A program made the position numbers and the translations under genes. From the NCBI GenBank assembly GCA_020747065.1, contig JAGMVK010000004.1, forward strand, positions 2,232,001 through 2,296,000: 64,000 nt of DNA, in the 5' to 3' direction. The DNA is from Cadophora sp. MPI-SDFR-AT-0126. Taxonomy: Eukaryota; Ascomycota; Leotiomycetes; Helotiales; Ploettnerulaceae. Shown piece after piece: positions 49,341 through 59,744 of this stretch. Below the pieces are notes generated by a model. That model did not search any database and was not told the DNA's origin. It saw nothing but the letters and a program-made list of their open reading frames with translations. Positions within the stretch are counted from its first letter, which is position 1. The number at the start of each line of letters is the position of its first letter.

Positions 49341-49898
49341 CTATTCACTCTTTTTCACATTAACCATCCCACCCAAATCCTCACCCAGCTCCTTCCCATC
49401 CACAACCGGCGGCTTCGCCTCGGTCAGTACATACAACATCCTCGCCCACTCCGTCTCACTCGTATTCCTCCACGCATGATTCGTCGCCCTCTGCACACAC
49501 GTATCACCCCTCTTCAAAACAACCGTATCCCCACCATCCAGCACCAACTCGACATTCCCCTCCAGCACAACGCCATAATCCAAACTCGTCGTACGATGCA
49601 TCGGAGATATGACGCCTGGAGCCATGTCTACGATTCGGAGGACAGAACCGCCGTGGATTACGAGGCCAGGTGGCGAGGTGAGGAAGGAAGAGTAGGTGGA
49701 TATGTCGGTTGTGGAGGTGAGGTCGGCGGGGAAGGTGTTGGTGGCGTAGCCGAGGAAGAAGTTGGCTTCTTTTCCGGCGGAGGTCCATGTTGCTTGGGAG
49801 GGGATTTCGTTGGAGAGGATGGCTTTTCCGGAGGAGTCGTGGGTGGTGATGTAGCGGTTGAGGCTGGGGAGGGGACTTGATTCGACTGACGGGGCCAT
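49341..49898 (-). CDS. Small single-domain cupin protein
   Basis: Single exon, 185 aa. The double-stranded beta-helix core spans about residues 75-170: the first cupin motif reads GVISPMHRTTSLDYGVVLEG, and the second GDTCVQRATNHAWRN. The usual metal-binding His-X-His of motif 1 is only half present (His then Arg-Thr), and a Glu-equivalent follows late, while motif 2 keeps His and Asn. Metal binding is therefore uncertain. Small cupins of this kind are common in fungal catabolic and secondary-metabolite clusters as isomerases, cyclases or decarboxylase-like proteins. It is too short to be a bicupin ring-cleaving dioxygenase. The start MAPSVESS follows a good Kozak-like context. Confidence 0.85.
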   Translation of the reverse strand: MAPSVESSPLPSLNRYITTHDSSGKAILSNEIPSQATWTSAGKEANFFLGYATNTFPADLTSTTDISTYSSFLTSPPGLVIHGGSVLRIVDMAPGVISPMHRTTSLDYGVVLEGNVELVLDGGDTVVLKRGDTCVQRATNHAWRNTSETEWARMLYVLTEAKPPVVDGKELGEDLGGMVNVKKSE

Positions 49899-50094
49899 TT
49901 TGGGTGCTTGGTGTTTCTTTGAATATAGGAGTTTTGTCTTGGAATTGAGATGGAGATGGATGATGGAGAAGAATTTGCAGAGCACAGATGTCTGTTCTAA
50001 CTTCAGTGATTTGAATTAAGTTGAAGTAGAACAATTCCCTGGCTCCAAAATAATTGGTGTTTGAGTAGGACCCCTGTCGAGATCCGGAGGAGGC

Positions 50095-50103
50095 GGGGTA
50101 ATT
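50095..50103. promoter_or_regulatory. Second shared promoter element, copy 2
   Basis: GGGGTAATT, 197 nt upstream of the cupin ATG and 11 nt from the neighbouring CCTCCACTTTCCG. Confidence 0.35.
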
Positions 50104-50114
50104 GGACTGAGTAC

Positions 50115-50127
50115 CCTCCACTTTCCG
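50115..50127. promoter_or_regulatory. Cluster promoter element, copy 2
   Basis: CCTCCACTTTCCG, 217 nt upstream of the cupin ATG. Exact 13-nt match to the copy at 46747. Confidence 0.5.
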
Positions 50128-50327
50128 GCATCTCCAAGCCGCTTCGGACATTTTCAATGCCGTTCCCGATTACCACCTGGGTCAGACTGCTTCAACTCCT
50201 TACCAAGCGGGGCATGAATGAGGGGTAATGGCATTTCCGTGGGAATTGTCAATGCTGGTTTCAAAATACTCCAGATTCTGGGTAAAAGCATATACCGTGG
50301 AGGATTCGATACATTAAAATTGACCCT

Positions 50328-53300
50328 TCATCGATCAGCCGGACTAGCACATCTCGAGAATCGACTATCCGGTAGGCTACTCAGATCTCTCATAAGGTTG
50401 CCCATATTTTCGACCAGTGGAGGCAATGGCCCGTCCATGACAGGGAAATTGCTTCGATAGAGGTCGCGAGCGATTTTAAGAGCGGCATTGGTGTCGGCAA
50501 GCCTGATTGTGGTGGCATTGCTACCATCGAAACCCTCAATGATGGGCTCTAAGGATTTGACCACCGTTAAAGCTGCACTGTCTAAGTGACCGGAGAGGAA
50601 GGCTCGCGTCTCGCGAGTCTCTGGACAAATGTCAGCGCTGCTCTTAAAAACGACTTCAAAGTGCCGAGATTGCTTTGAGACATGAGAATGAACGGGATTG
50701 AATGGTTACTTACCGGGACCGTCAACAATGGCGACCGAAGTTGTGTCCTGCAGCTGGGCTAATCGAGACTTCGGCCTTTCAGACCCATTTCTTGAGCTCG
50801 ATGGGCACAAATTGCTGTAAGTCCATATCGTAAGGCTTGCAAAATATACTGCAATTGCGAGGAAGTCTCGTAGACCAGCGGGCGGCATCAGTGCTGCAGC
50901 TCGGAAAACTTGGCCAGCATGCCAGACTGCCTTTCTCGCGTGTCCTGTTGAGGCCCACTGCTCTAGCGAAGGGATAACTTGAACAGCTGCTTCTTCGCCG
51001 CCCTTTCCTGCGAATCGTTGAAGCTCCTCTGGGGAAACGTACAGAATCATCAAAAATAGCTCCACTGTCAGAAGAAGATCCGGCGAATTCTTCGCGCCTC
51101 TGGCTAAACTCAATTTGAAAGCCTCGATATCACGATAGAGCTCTCTGTGTTGGGTTGTGAGCCCTTGATAAACAAGTTAGCATTTGATCCGTTGTCGGAA
51201 GATGAAGACCAATGTTTTCAGAAGATCTAGGATCTTGCAGAAAAGCAATACTCACACAATTGATGCGCAGAATCAGGCTTGTGTCCAGCTAGGTGGAATT
51301 TACAACCTTCCAAGTAGGCCCAAATCTGACCCCAGAAGCCATGAAGCAATGCCGTGTAGCAGAGGGCGACATCGCACTCATCCTGGAGGTCATCCAGAAT
51401 CGTAATGTCGTGCAGAGCATCTAGAAGTCGAGGCGGGGCACGCCACTTAACCAAAATCAGCTCAGTCCAGTATAGACACAAAGAACAGAATCTCGATTGC
51501 GAGGAAATCGATTCTCAAGAGATCTCTTCAGACTCGAGATCCTGGATTTTGGGAAGCTAAAGTAAAAGATTTACGTACCAAAGGAGTTCTGTGCTCGAGA
51601 TATTTTGCTTTCCACTCAGCAGCTGAACTTGCCAAGAACAGTGCCCGAGACGCTGGCAGAGAAAAAGACAGCTCGGTGAACGAGATGAGAGGTCCTTTCT
51701 GTAAAGCTACGGAAGCACGAGTATCATGTAAAAATAAGTGGATTACAAGTCTTGGTTTCTGTCAGCCTTGCTGGATGCCACTGCTTGTTGACTCACCTCT
51801 TGAATGACTCTCGCTGACACCACTTTCGCCATTTCACCTCGAGGACATGGCCATCATCTGCTTCTTTCGGAACTAGAGCATGGGTATCAAGCGGAGATCC
51901 GAGAATGCCACCACGCCGCATCATCTGGTAGGAGTAAGCATAACACGCCGAGTGATAAATACTTGAAGATTCGCACCGTAATTATAGGCTGTGCAAAACT
52001 CTCGGCAATTTCCATCTGTCTCTGGAAACCACACCACAGACCTGTATCTAGACAGAGCATGAATGCTTGCAGAGGTTGTAGTGCTCTGGTACTGCTGTTT
52101 TTCTTCTCCCACTGGAAATAGTCAGCAGGTGAGTGAAGTACCTAGATTCAAACACGTACAAGATCTCCTAGCGTCACACGAACCACATCTTGAAGGACCA
52201 GACCCATCTTCCATATTGCTGGGACAGAGATAACTGTGGATCCAGCAGTTACGAGTCCGAGCAAAAACTCTGGATGGGACTCCGCTGCCGACAAAGTAGG
52301 CACATGGATCCAGTTGTCAACTTGATAACTTTGCTTTACGAAGAAGGCTTTGATGACATGGTTCAGGATATCCAGAGATGGGAAATCTGGAACTCGTTGT
52401 GTGAATTTGTTCATGTTGCAGACCAGGTAGAACATCCGATCACGTAGTCGGGCATCAATTGATGGAGACTCGTAACTTTGATATCCAGGCAGCGATATTG
52501 TTGAACCGGGCGTCAGAGTGGTGGATATGTTTTCTTCATCGACAGCCAGACTAAAACTTTTCAGTTAGGTTGATAGGTTCTTATAAAAATAGGGTTGAAG
52601 TCCGAGAATATGATAAAGCATGATTGGGGACGGTACAAGCCATGGTTTTGGGTACAACAGCAGGGAGTCATGGTTAGGAAACACGTACTTATCCTGATCG
52701 TTCAAGATTCGATCCTTCTGAGCTGGTGTCCAGAGCCACGGGGAGCGAGCAAATGCTGCATGTGCCCGCGAAGCATCTCGAGGTAAAGATCTTGACATCT
52801 TTCTTTGTGGTTGAGTACCGTTTGTTCGCTCGGTGCTAGCACCGTCTTTGGGATAATTGAGAATATCCAAATGCACCTCATCGAAATTAAAGTCGAGGAA
52901 GCCAAAATCCAAGTTTTGATTGTTGAAATCCGCCGTATTCGTAAGGTTGAGCATTTCTTCTGTCATGAAATCCAAATCGTATGCAGCATGGTCCACTGGG
53001 ATTGTACCAGTGCCGTATGTATCGACCAGCTGTTCATGGGCATTTACTGGCTCAGGAAAGCCATTTACAGAGCTATTCGAGAGCTTAGGTTCCTGAGAGT
53101 AGAGATTTGTGCTCGGTGAGAAAGCGAATGGAGGTTCGAATTGCCCGGTTTGACTGCCTGGAATCGATTGTAAACATCACAACAACGGAAAAATAACCAA
53201 AGTGCTCAGTGCGATGTGGGACATTTGTAAACCACACTCACCAGTAGATAAAATTTGCCCTACTCCTTGGACGTAGGTACTAGAATTGGCCGAGTCCTCA

Positions 53301-54061
53301 GCGGATGGAAGATTGGCTTTAGTATATTGTGGATTTGGAATCTGACTGGAATTTGGAGTCTCGCAGGCAATGCCTTTGGTTTGACAGCGCCTGCATGGCT
53401 TCTCGTCCCCACACCTAGCTTTAGCTGCTGCACACGCAACACATGCCTGCCCTGCTCGATCTGTTCGTCGGATTATAGGTTTCCCACCATGTGTAGGTCT
53501 TTCATGTGTGGCCACGTGACGGTTCAGCAAATCTACACGGTTGAAGCTCTTCTGGCATTGACCTATTATTCTTCGTTAGCCCTGCAAATTCAATGTTCGA
53601 AGACCGAATTAGGACAAGAACCGGGCAGTGATTCCCCCAGCCTAACGTATCGCTGGAGATGGATCACCCACTACATTGGTAAGGGCGGGCGTTCTCATGC
53701 GATTTCAAGTGCCTATTGAGGTGGTCTGCTCTTTCGTATGTCCTGTGACATATCCGACACTTATGGCCGGATGATGGAGTTGAAGCCGACCCATGCCCAG
53801 ATCCAGTTTCTGTTGACAGAAACGATTGCCACTCTGGAGGTCCACTACTAGAGCGAAAGTCAGTTCAAGGTTCGTGCACAAGTGCCGGTAGGAAGAGGCG
53901 ATAGTATGCTCAATGTCCAGACAACAACTAGAACAATCATGCCTTAGAATGGCACGAGCGTGCCTGAGACAAGAACGGACTTACCTCCGGGGCGACTGCG
54001 TCGTCTGAGAGCGCGTCTGATGGGCTTCGGCCCCAGATCCGGGGGCTGTTGTTAGTTCCAT
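50328..54061 (-). CDS. Transcription factor with two C2H2 fingers and a Zn2Cys6 cluster
   Basis: Eleven exons on the minus strand: 54061-53985, 53847-53672, 53562-53242, 53157-52689, 52550-52160, 52111-51977, 51924-51797, 51750-51579, 51445-51256, 51163-50714 and 50620-50328. They encode 933 aa with every phase consistent. Finger 1: C56-X2-C59-X12-H72-X3-H76. Finger 2: C84-X2-C87-X12-H100-X3-H104, built across an intron. A binuclear cluster follows: C125-X2-C128-X6-C135-X5-C141-X2-C144-X6-C151. The middle and C-terminal parts are the fungal-specific transcription-factor domain (LAVDEEN, RMFYLVCNMNKF, QSYQVDNWIHVPT, KMGLVLQDVVRV, LQAFMLCLD, CYTALLHGFWGQIWAY, QHRELYRDIEAFK). It is probably the pathway regulator. 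The boundary of exon 9 (acceptor at 51446) is the least certain. Confidence 0.9.
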
Positions 54062-54140
54062 AGCTCGGCCGTCGCTGTTGATCTGGCACAATGTCTGTCG
54101 TAGCCGGATGATAGAGAGCAACTATCAGGAAGACGGGGAA

Positions 54141-54151
54141 GGTAAGTGGAG
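54141..54151. promoter_or_regulatory. Cluster promoter element, degenerate copy
   Basis: GGTAAGTGGAG, one mismatch from the reverse complement of CTCCACTTTCC, 80 nt upstream of the regulator's ATG. Consistent with autoregulation, but short. Confidence 0.3.
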
Positions 54152-55196
54152 GGTCTGGGGAGATGGGGATATTAATGGTGCATTCGACGGAAGCCGGCAC
54201 ACGAAGGAGGGATTTTTGAGGGGATGGTGGAGGCGGAGAAGACAAGATGGGGTACATGTCGGCCCCATTTTCTCGGCACGGGATACATTTCAGGGGTGGT
54301 GTGGAGTCTCCCCCACCCAACTTCCGCTTAAGTCGGCAACCATTCAGCGAAACGAAGGGCATCCGCTTACCAAAAAAAATTCCTCCAAAACGCGGCAGAT
54401 ATGTCCCAGATTCTGAAAGCAAGACTAGAATTTTGAAGTCTTGGTGAAACATGTAGGGGACTCTCTTTCCTGATATTTGCGAATCAACTTCCGAGAGGCG
54501 TATCAAAGCAGGCTTCCTTTGGGAACGCTTTGGTCTATGCTACCGAGCTTCTTGTTCTTGCCTCCATCCTCTCTCTCCGATGAACATGACTACTACGCAA
54601 GTGCGATTGAGGGCGACCAACACAAAATTAATACAAGAGTAGGACCCCGAGATAAGTGAAAGGAGAATCCCTTCAAGGAGAGGGTCTGCGTGGGACATCG
54701 GTAAAAGAGTTGGCGAATCCAGGTCACGGAACCAAATGTGCAATTGACTGAAAGGAAGGTTCCTTGGCATAAGTCCGAGTCTTCTTTGCAAAATGACATT
54801 TGCAGCACAAGGAGAACGAGTATCGGACCTCGAAATGAAAAACCCTGTTTATTGTTAGCAATATCAGAGGTTTTTCAGCTACAGAATAGTTTATCTTCCC
54901 GTCTTGCCCTCGCAATTTCTTCACCACATCTTGCTTAGTCCTTGTACCTCTAGTACAGACCTCATAGTATTGATAGCATCAATCGAGAGCAAACTAAGAT
55001 TTAGTGAGCGTTGCCTTCGTTCTAGATATCCGAGATATTACGACGAAGTAAATCTCCAGGTCCAGACCGTGGCACAGCACATGCCGACCCCAGCTGCCGC
55101 TTGATGTCCCAAAAAAGGCGAGAACGCACTTTCAGCTACCAACAATTGAAATTGATTTGTGATACCAAGCATGGAGATGATGGTGGGGATTCCGGG

Positions 55197-55207
55197 GAAA
55201 GTGGAGT
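55197..55207. promoter_or_regulatory. Cluster promoter element, copy 3
   Basis: GGAAAGTGGAG, the exact reverse complement of CTCCACTTTCC, 157 nt upstream of the transporter ATG chosen here. Confidence 0.4.
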
Positions 55208-55363
55208 GCATGGGGCCGCCCCCGTCCATTCCGTCCACCTCCGAAGATCCCTACTTGAACCCATGGCCAACGCTGAAGCTTGAAGAACATCCATTTCTTG
55301 TTGGCACTTTCATTCTGCCAAAATCCAACTGCGGTATATCCACATCAAAAGGCAACTGTCAAT

Positions 55364-56956
55364 ATGGCGTATACATCATTTTCAACATGCACCGCTGGTG
55401 ATCCAAAGGTGGTTTCCCACCCCTCCCCTCTAAGTATACCTGACTTACTGACCTCCTGAACAGTTTTGGCCGGCCTACATCAGGCACCTGGCCCTATTCA
55501 ATATATGTATCTTCGTATTCCTGGGGAATATGTATACAGCAGGCATCGCGACTGGATTTCAATCCCTGGCCATGGAATTCCACGTCGACTTCTCCAAGTT
55601 GACCGACCAGATCTCCTACCCTGTGCTCGCGCTGGGTGTGGGGAACATCATCTGGACTCCCACGGCTGTGTGCTTTGGAAAGCGACCGGTCATCATCATC
55701 TCGACGGCTCTGTTCCTTGGATGCACGATCTGGAGTATCAAAGCCAAGACCATCGACAGTCTTCTTGCATCCAGAGTCATTGCTTGCTTTGGTGCTGGTA
55801 GCATCGAGTCCATCGGCCCTGCGATGATTGCAGATATGTATCGAGAGCGCTACTTTGCGACAGCTATGGCTCTATTCGCTCTCTTCTTATCTGGAGGGTC
55901 CCAAGTCGGACCCATGATCGCAGGTTTCCTGATCACCGATAAAGGATGGCGATGGTTCTTCATCCTCTGCGCTATTCTCATAGCAGTCAACTTGGCCATG
56001 ATGCTGATCTTCCTTCCCGAGACCAATTACCGACGCGTCCTGTATGAAGGAGAGACTGCACAGGAGGCAGACAAACAAGCTGACGAGATGGTGCAACATA
56101 TTGAGAAAGGACAAGAAACCATCACAGGACTTCCGAACTCGCAGAACAACCGACCATATGCAGGATCATATTGGAAGGACCTCGTGGCTTTCAGGGGCCG
56201 TGGAATTGAGGACAGAGGATTGCTGGGCTGGCCTCGTCAATTCTCGCTGCCATTCCGATTCATCCTAGTACCACATGCGCTGTTCGCCGCAGTGTCCTAC
56301 GGCGTCTTACTTTCTGGGTAAGTTCATGCTCTCTCTATTTCTGATCCGAGTGCTGACATGTGTGAAGTGTCGTGATTATCTCCACGCTCGCTCCTCAATT
56401 TCTCTCACCACCCCCTTATCTCTTCAAGCCCTCTGGACTGGGTCTGTTCTCCTTATCATCCTTCATTGGCATCATCGTCGGATATCCCATCGCAGGGCCC
56501 CTCACCGATCTTTTGTCTCGTGTCTTCGCAAGGAGATCTCGAGCAGAGCACCACGTTCCCGAACATCGCATGCCAGCACTCATCGTGCCTTTCATCGTCT
56601 GTCCACCAGGCCTCATGCTATTCGCCTACATCATCTCCGAACACAAGAGTGCATATATTGCCGCAGTCGGCTCTGCGCTGCAGGCCGCTGGGCTTGTTTT
56701 CGTGCCATCTGTTGTCCTGTCTGTTGTGGTAGACGCTTGGCCACAGAGTGGGTCAGAGGCTGTGGTGCTCATTAATGCTGGAAAGAATGCGGTTGCGTTT
56801 GGCATTACTCTCAGTACGCCAAAGTGGCTCGCAAGTGAAGGGTTGGTAAAGATGTTTTGGGAGATGGCTGGAATCCAATGGGCTGTGCTTTTCTTAGGCA
56901 TTCCGTTGTACTTCCTCGGTCCTTGGTTGAGAAGGAAGACGAGCATTTTTGTCTAA
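55364..56956 (+). CDS. Major facilitator superfamily transporter
   Basis: Exons 55364-55408, 55464-56317 and 56368-56956 give 495 aa. Exons 2 and 3 are secure: about a dozen hydrophobic helices, starting FWPAYIRHLALFNICIFVFLGNMYTA, with the loop GKRPVIIIST, SRVIACFGAGSIESIGPAMIADMY, and DKGWRWFFILCAILIA before a long cytoplasmic loop with PETNYRR, as in fungal drug:H+ antiporter/Hol1-like members. The first exon (MAYTSF, then DPK) is tentative: its donor is GTGGTT, though the intron has a clear TACTGAC branch site and CAG acceptor. Fungal relatives often have a longer N-terminus. Role: import of the substrate or export of a product of the neighbouring enzymes (inference). Confidence 0.87.
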
Positions 56957-57801
56957 TTGTAAACGCATCTGAACGAGAAGTGTGTAAAAATGTAACGAAA
57001 GTCTGCTGAATGAAAATTACATTGTATTGCAGTCTCGTCAGAACAATCGCGCGCTGTAAGTAGAGGGCATTCAGAAGGCCTGGCACTGAAGTTTAGCGAG
57101 AACACCCCGACACAGGGCCATTGGGTGGTTAAAAGGCACCAACCGACGCCTCGAACCGACCAACAGAACAACAAACTAGCATCCAACAGGAAGCAACAAA
57201 CCCCTCCGCATCGATCGAATCCAACTTCCCTATTACTGTCTCCTTTAACAGTGCCAATATCATGCAGGCACAGTCAAGGAGAAACAATTTACGATTCTTT
57301 CTGTTTACTGCTATTATCAGCGCAGTCCTTACATCGATAACCTGGATCCAATTTTCACGAAAATGCATGACGAGATCATCAACAATGCAAAGACAATGGA
57401 GGAGTGCTAGAGAGCAATGAACAGCCATGGACTCCACTTCTTCGTGGACTCATGGGACGATGAGCACGTCGGGCCACTGTTGGATGGCTTCGGAGATCAT
57501 GAACTGGAGGACAATGCATCCACATTTGAGGGAAGCAAAGAGAAAAGCGCTCAATGAATCGTATATTGATATCCTCCCTGTAAGTATGCTTATGTCAGTC
57601 GCTAATAAACCAGCTGGAATACATCTCTACGCTTTGGTGGCCTTCGATTGCTCTCCATCTTTGCGAGCAAGCCTTGGATGCAAAGCAGAACCAAATTGTA
57701 TCGAATTCAACTCTGAGTATTCCCAACATCAGCATAAGAGCAGGCCCCAAATTCCTTCACATTAGTATCAATAAGGTGTTGTGTTTGACTCGCCATCCCA
57801 A
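56957..57801. other. Convergent intergenic region
   Basis: 3' flanks of the transporter and of the minus-strand RGG protein. The plus frame 57427-57765 and a shifted frame around 57410-57555 have no recognised motif; a small gene or remnant cannot be excluded. Confidence 0.45.
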
Positions 57802-58569
57802 CTACCAATCGACCTGGTTCGCCTGAAGATCCTGATACTGTTCCCAGATGATGGTGTGATCAGTCTCATCGACAGGTGCCTGTGAGGCAAATTGATTGAA
57901 AGAGTTGCCAGAAGTCAACTGATCATTGAAACCACGGACCTGGCTGCGATTTCTTTGTCCCCGCTGAAATGTTCCTCTTCGTCCACCACGCCCACTTCTG
58001 CCACCCCTGTTGCGACCACTCCTATAACCACCACCTCGACCGTATCCACCTTGATCATGACCACCTTCATCTTCATCGTCACGGACATGGCAGTGGCATC
58101 TGCAGGGTTTCTTCACATCCCAGATCTTAGATCGAATCCGAATCGGCTTTTCCTTCACGGCAGGACATTCCGTACCCTCTACCTCCTGGAAATACAGCTT
58201 CTCAATCCGACATGCTCTTGCAACCCAATCATCAAGCATATTGTTATCGACCTTATTCTCATCCGCATCACACATCTCATCGTGCAGAGCGTACCATAAC
58301 ACAGCGCTCTCTTCCTCATCATAGCCATGGATGTCGTTGCACGCCGCGCAGTCCCAGCTGTCCTCGCAGTCGTCGAAGAATTGTTGGACCATGGCGTGGT
58401 AAGCTTCGAACTGAGCGGTTTTGGCAGCTTGGAAGGTGGTTTGGAAGTCGAGGAGGAATCTGGCGGGGAGCTCGATGGTTTCTGGGGTAGAGGTCCGCGT
58501 GAAAAAAGTTCCTGGTGGTGGGTGGAGGTCTGGGAGTTCCAAGACGGGGTTTGGCTCCTGGTCTGACAT
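57802..58569 (-). CDS. RGG-rich, cysteine-containing protein, function unknown
   Basis: Single exon, 255 aa. Residues 1-150 are acidic with Cys spaced as WDCAAC and, after a helical stretch, CDADENK, CRIEKLYFQ and ECPAVKEK. At about 155-165 comes CRCHCH, a compact Cys/His group that could bind metal. From about 170 to 215 the sequence is Gly/Arg/Tyr-rich (GGYGRGGGYRSG, GGRSGRGGRRG), the RGG composition typical of RNA-binding or phase-separating proteins. The tail is Gln/Asn-rich. I recognise no family; an RNA-binding role is inference from composition. Confidence 0.7.
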   Translation of the reverse strand: MSDQEPNPVLELPDLHPPPGTFFTRTSTPETIELPARFLLDFQTTFQAAKTAQFEAYHAMVQQFFDDCEDSWDCAACNDIHGYDEEESAVLWYALHDEMCDADENKVDNNMLDDWVARACRIEKLYFQEVEGTECPAVKEKPIRIRSKIWDVKKPCRCHCHVRDDEDEGGHDQGGYGRGGGYRSGRNRGGRSGRGGRRGTFQRGQRNRSQVRGFNDQLTSGNSFNQFASQAPVDETDHTIIWEQYQDLQANQVDW

Positions 58570-58861
58570 GACTGCTTGTTACAGATCGAGCCTGATGAAT
58601 TTGAAATTTGGTCCTAGTCTCTGGGCTCTGGCCTGATATTTTGAATATTTGGAAGGGGAAGAGAGAGGACGTCGCAAATTTAAATGTGGATGTGAAGGTC
58701 AGTAGGTACGCCTCAGACTCTTTCAACAAGCACTCCGGCAGTAGAAAGCTGAGATTCTGAAGGCTTCCATTGATAGAAACATGTAACAGCCATCTGAAAG
58801 ACTTTTCATGCAATATCCAAACATGCTATGCAGACATTCGTCTCAGACTTTCGCATTCCCT

Positions 58862-59744
58862 TTATACCTTAGGGAAGATGTATTTCCCTGCAGAAATCGC
58901 AGCTGCAATGGTCGCATCCTCTTTCAGATATGTTTTCACCGCAGAGCCAACCTTACTCTGCGAAATCAAACCCGTAACCATATTTCCAAACACCAATCCA
59001 GCCGCTGGCGTCAAATGCGTCGAATCTCCCGCAGCCAAATCATAAGTCCTCGCATTCGCCTCTCCAATGGAGTTCAGGTACTTCATCGAAGCAGCATTCA
59101 GGTCAATGACGGCCGATCCAAGATCAGCTGCTGCTGCCAGGGTAGCCTTCACTTGGTCGACGAGATCGGGCTTGATGACTCCAGAGGAGTACTTGCGTCT
59201 AGAAAGCGAGGTGACAAGGATGGGAGTTCCACCTGCTGCAGTGACTTCTTTGGCCAAAGCTTTCAGGTTGGATGTGAATGTGGCGACGCTGATGTTCTTC
59301 TCTGGTTTTTGATCATTGTGGCCAAACTGAGATTTCATTCGTCAGTTATTGAAAGCCTTCCGAGACAGAAAGTAATTTCGCAATCGTGAAAGTGCTCTGA
59401 ATGAGAGAAGTTCCAGGAACCAGACAAAGAGTTCCGCAACATACCTGGATAGTGACGTATGGACTGTACGCTCCTTTGTTCTTCTTGACCGCAGCAATCA
59501 CATTCGCCCAATCACCCCCTGAAACAAAGCTTTCAGTCGTAGCTCCATTGTGCCCAAAATTTGTACCGATCGCACCACCAGTAAGCGTCGTCAAGAAACC
59601 ATTACCCCATCCGCCACCTGAAGCCGTAGTCGAATCTCCGGCTAAGAAGAACGCAGGTGGTTTGGCCTGCTTCTTGACCGTGGATATTGGTGATGCAGTC
59701 GCGAGCGCTGCAAGGCCGATCTGGCATAAAAGAGAGAAATGCAT
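58862..59744 (-). CDS. Secreted SGNH esterase, rhamnogalacturonan acetylesterase-like (CE12)
   Basis: Exons 59744-59445 and 59326-58862 encode 254 aa. A signal peptide covers about residues 1-18 (MHFSLLCQIGLAALATAS). SGNH blocks: FFLAGDSTTASGGGWGNGF with the nucleophile Ser, GTNFGHNGATTESF with the oxyanion Gly/Asn, TIQFGHNDQKP formed across the intron, and the catalytic Asp/His pair in DSTHLTPAAG near the end. This arrangement and length match rhamnogalacturonan acetylesterase, which removes acetyl groups from pectin backbones. A related SGNH esterase with another substrate is possible. Confidence 0.9.

Larger units (their letters stand above)
49899..50327. promoter_or_regulatory. Upstream region of the cupin gene and 3' flank of the regulator
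   Basis: Contains GGGGTAATT (50095-50103), CCTCCACTTTCCG (50115-50127) and a further GGGGTAAT near 50222. Cupin transcription starts from its left edge; the minus-strand transcription-factor gene ends at its right edge. Confidence 0.55.
54062..55363. promoter_or_regulatory. Divergent region, regulator / MFS transporter
   Basis: Lies between the start of the minus-strand regulator and my chosen start of the plus-strand transporter. It holds GGTAAGTGGAG (54141-54151) and GGAAAGTGGAG (55197-55207), related to the element upstream of the enzyme genes. Minus frame 53937-54506 overlaps the regulator's first exon and shows no motif. An upstream coding exon for the transporter at 55159-55260 cannot be excluded. 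Confidence 0.5.

Noticed and set aside
49341..49898. Idea that the cupin is gentisate or homogentisate dioxygenase
   Set aside because: Those enzymes are about twice as long with different signatures; this is a single small cupin domain lacking a complete His-X-His.
55159..55401. Upstream frame as first exon of the transporter
   Set aside because: It contains a DPYLNPWP stretch reminiscent of transporter N-termini, but no donor in that frame joins in phase to the exon at 55464; the short exon at 55364 does.
57410..57765. Possible short plus-strand gene after the transporter
   Set aside because: One frame reads smoothly for about 45 codons, but there is no motif, promoter hint or partner exon.
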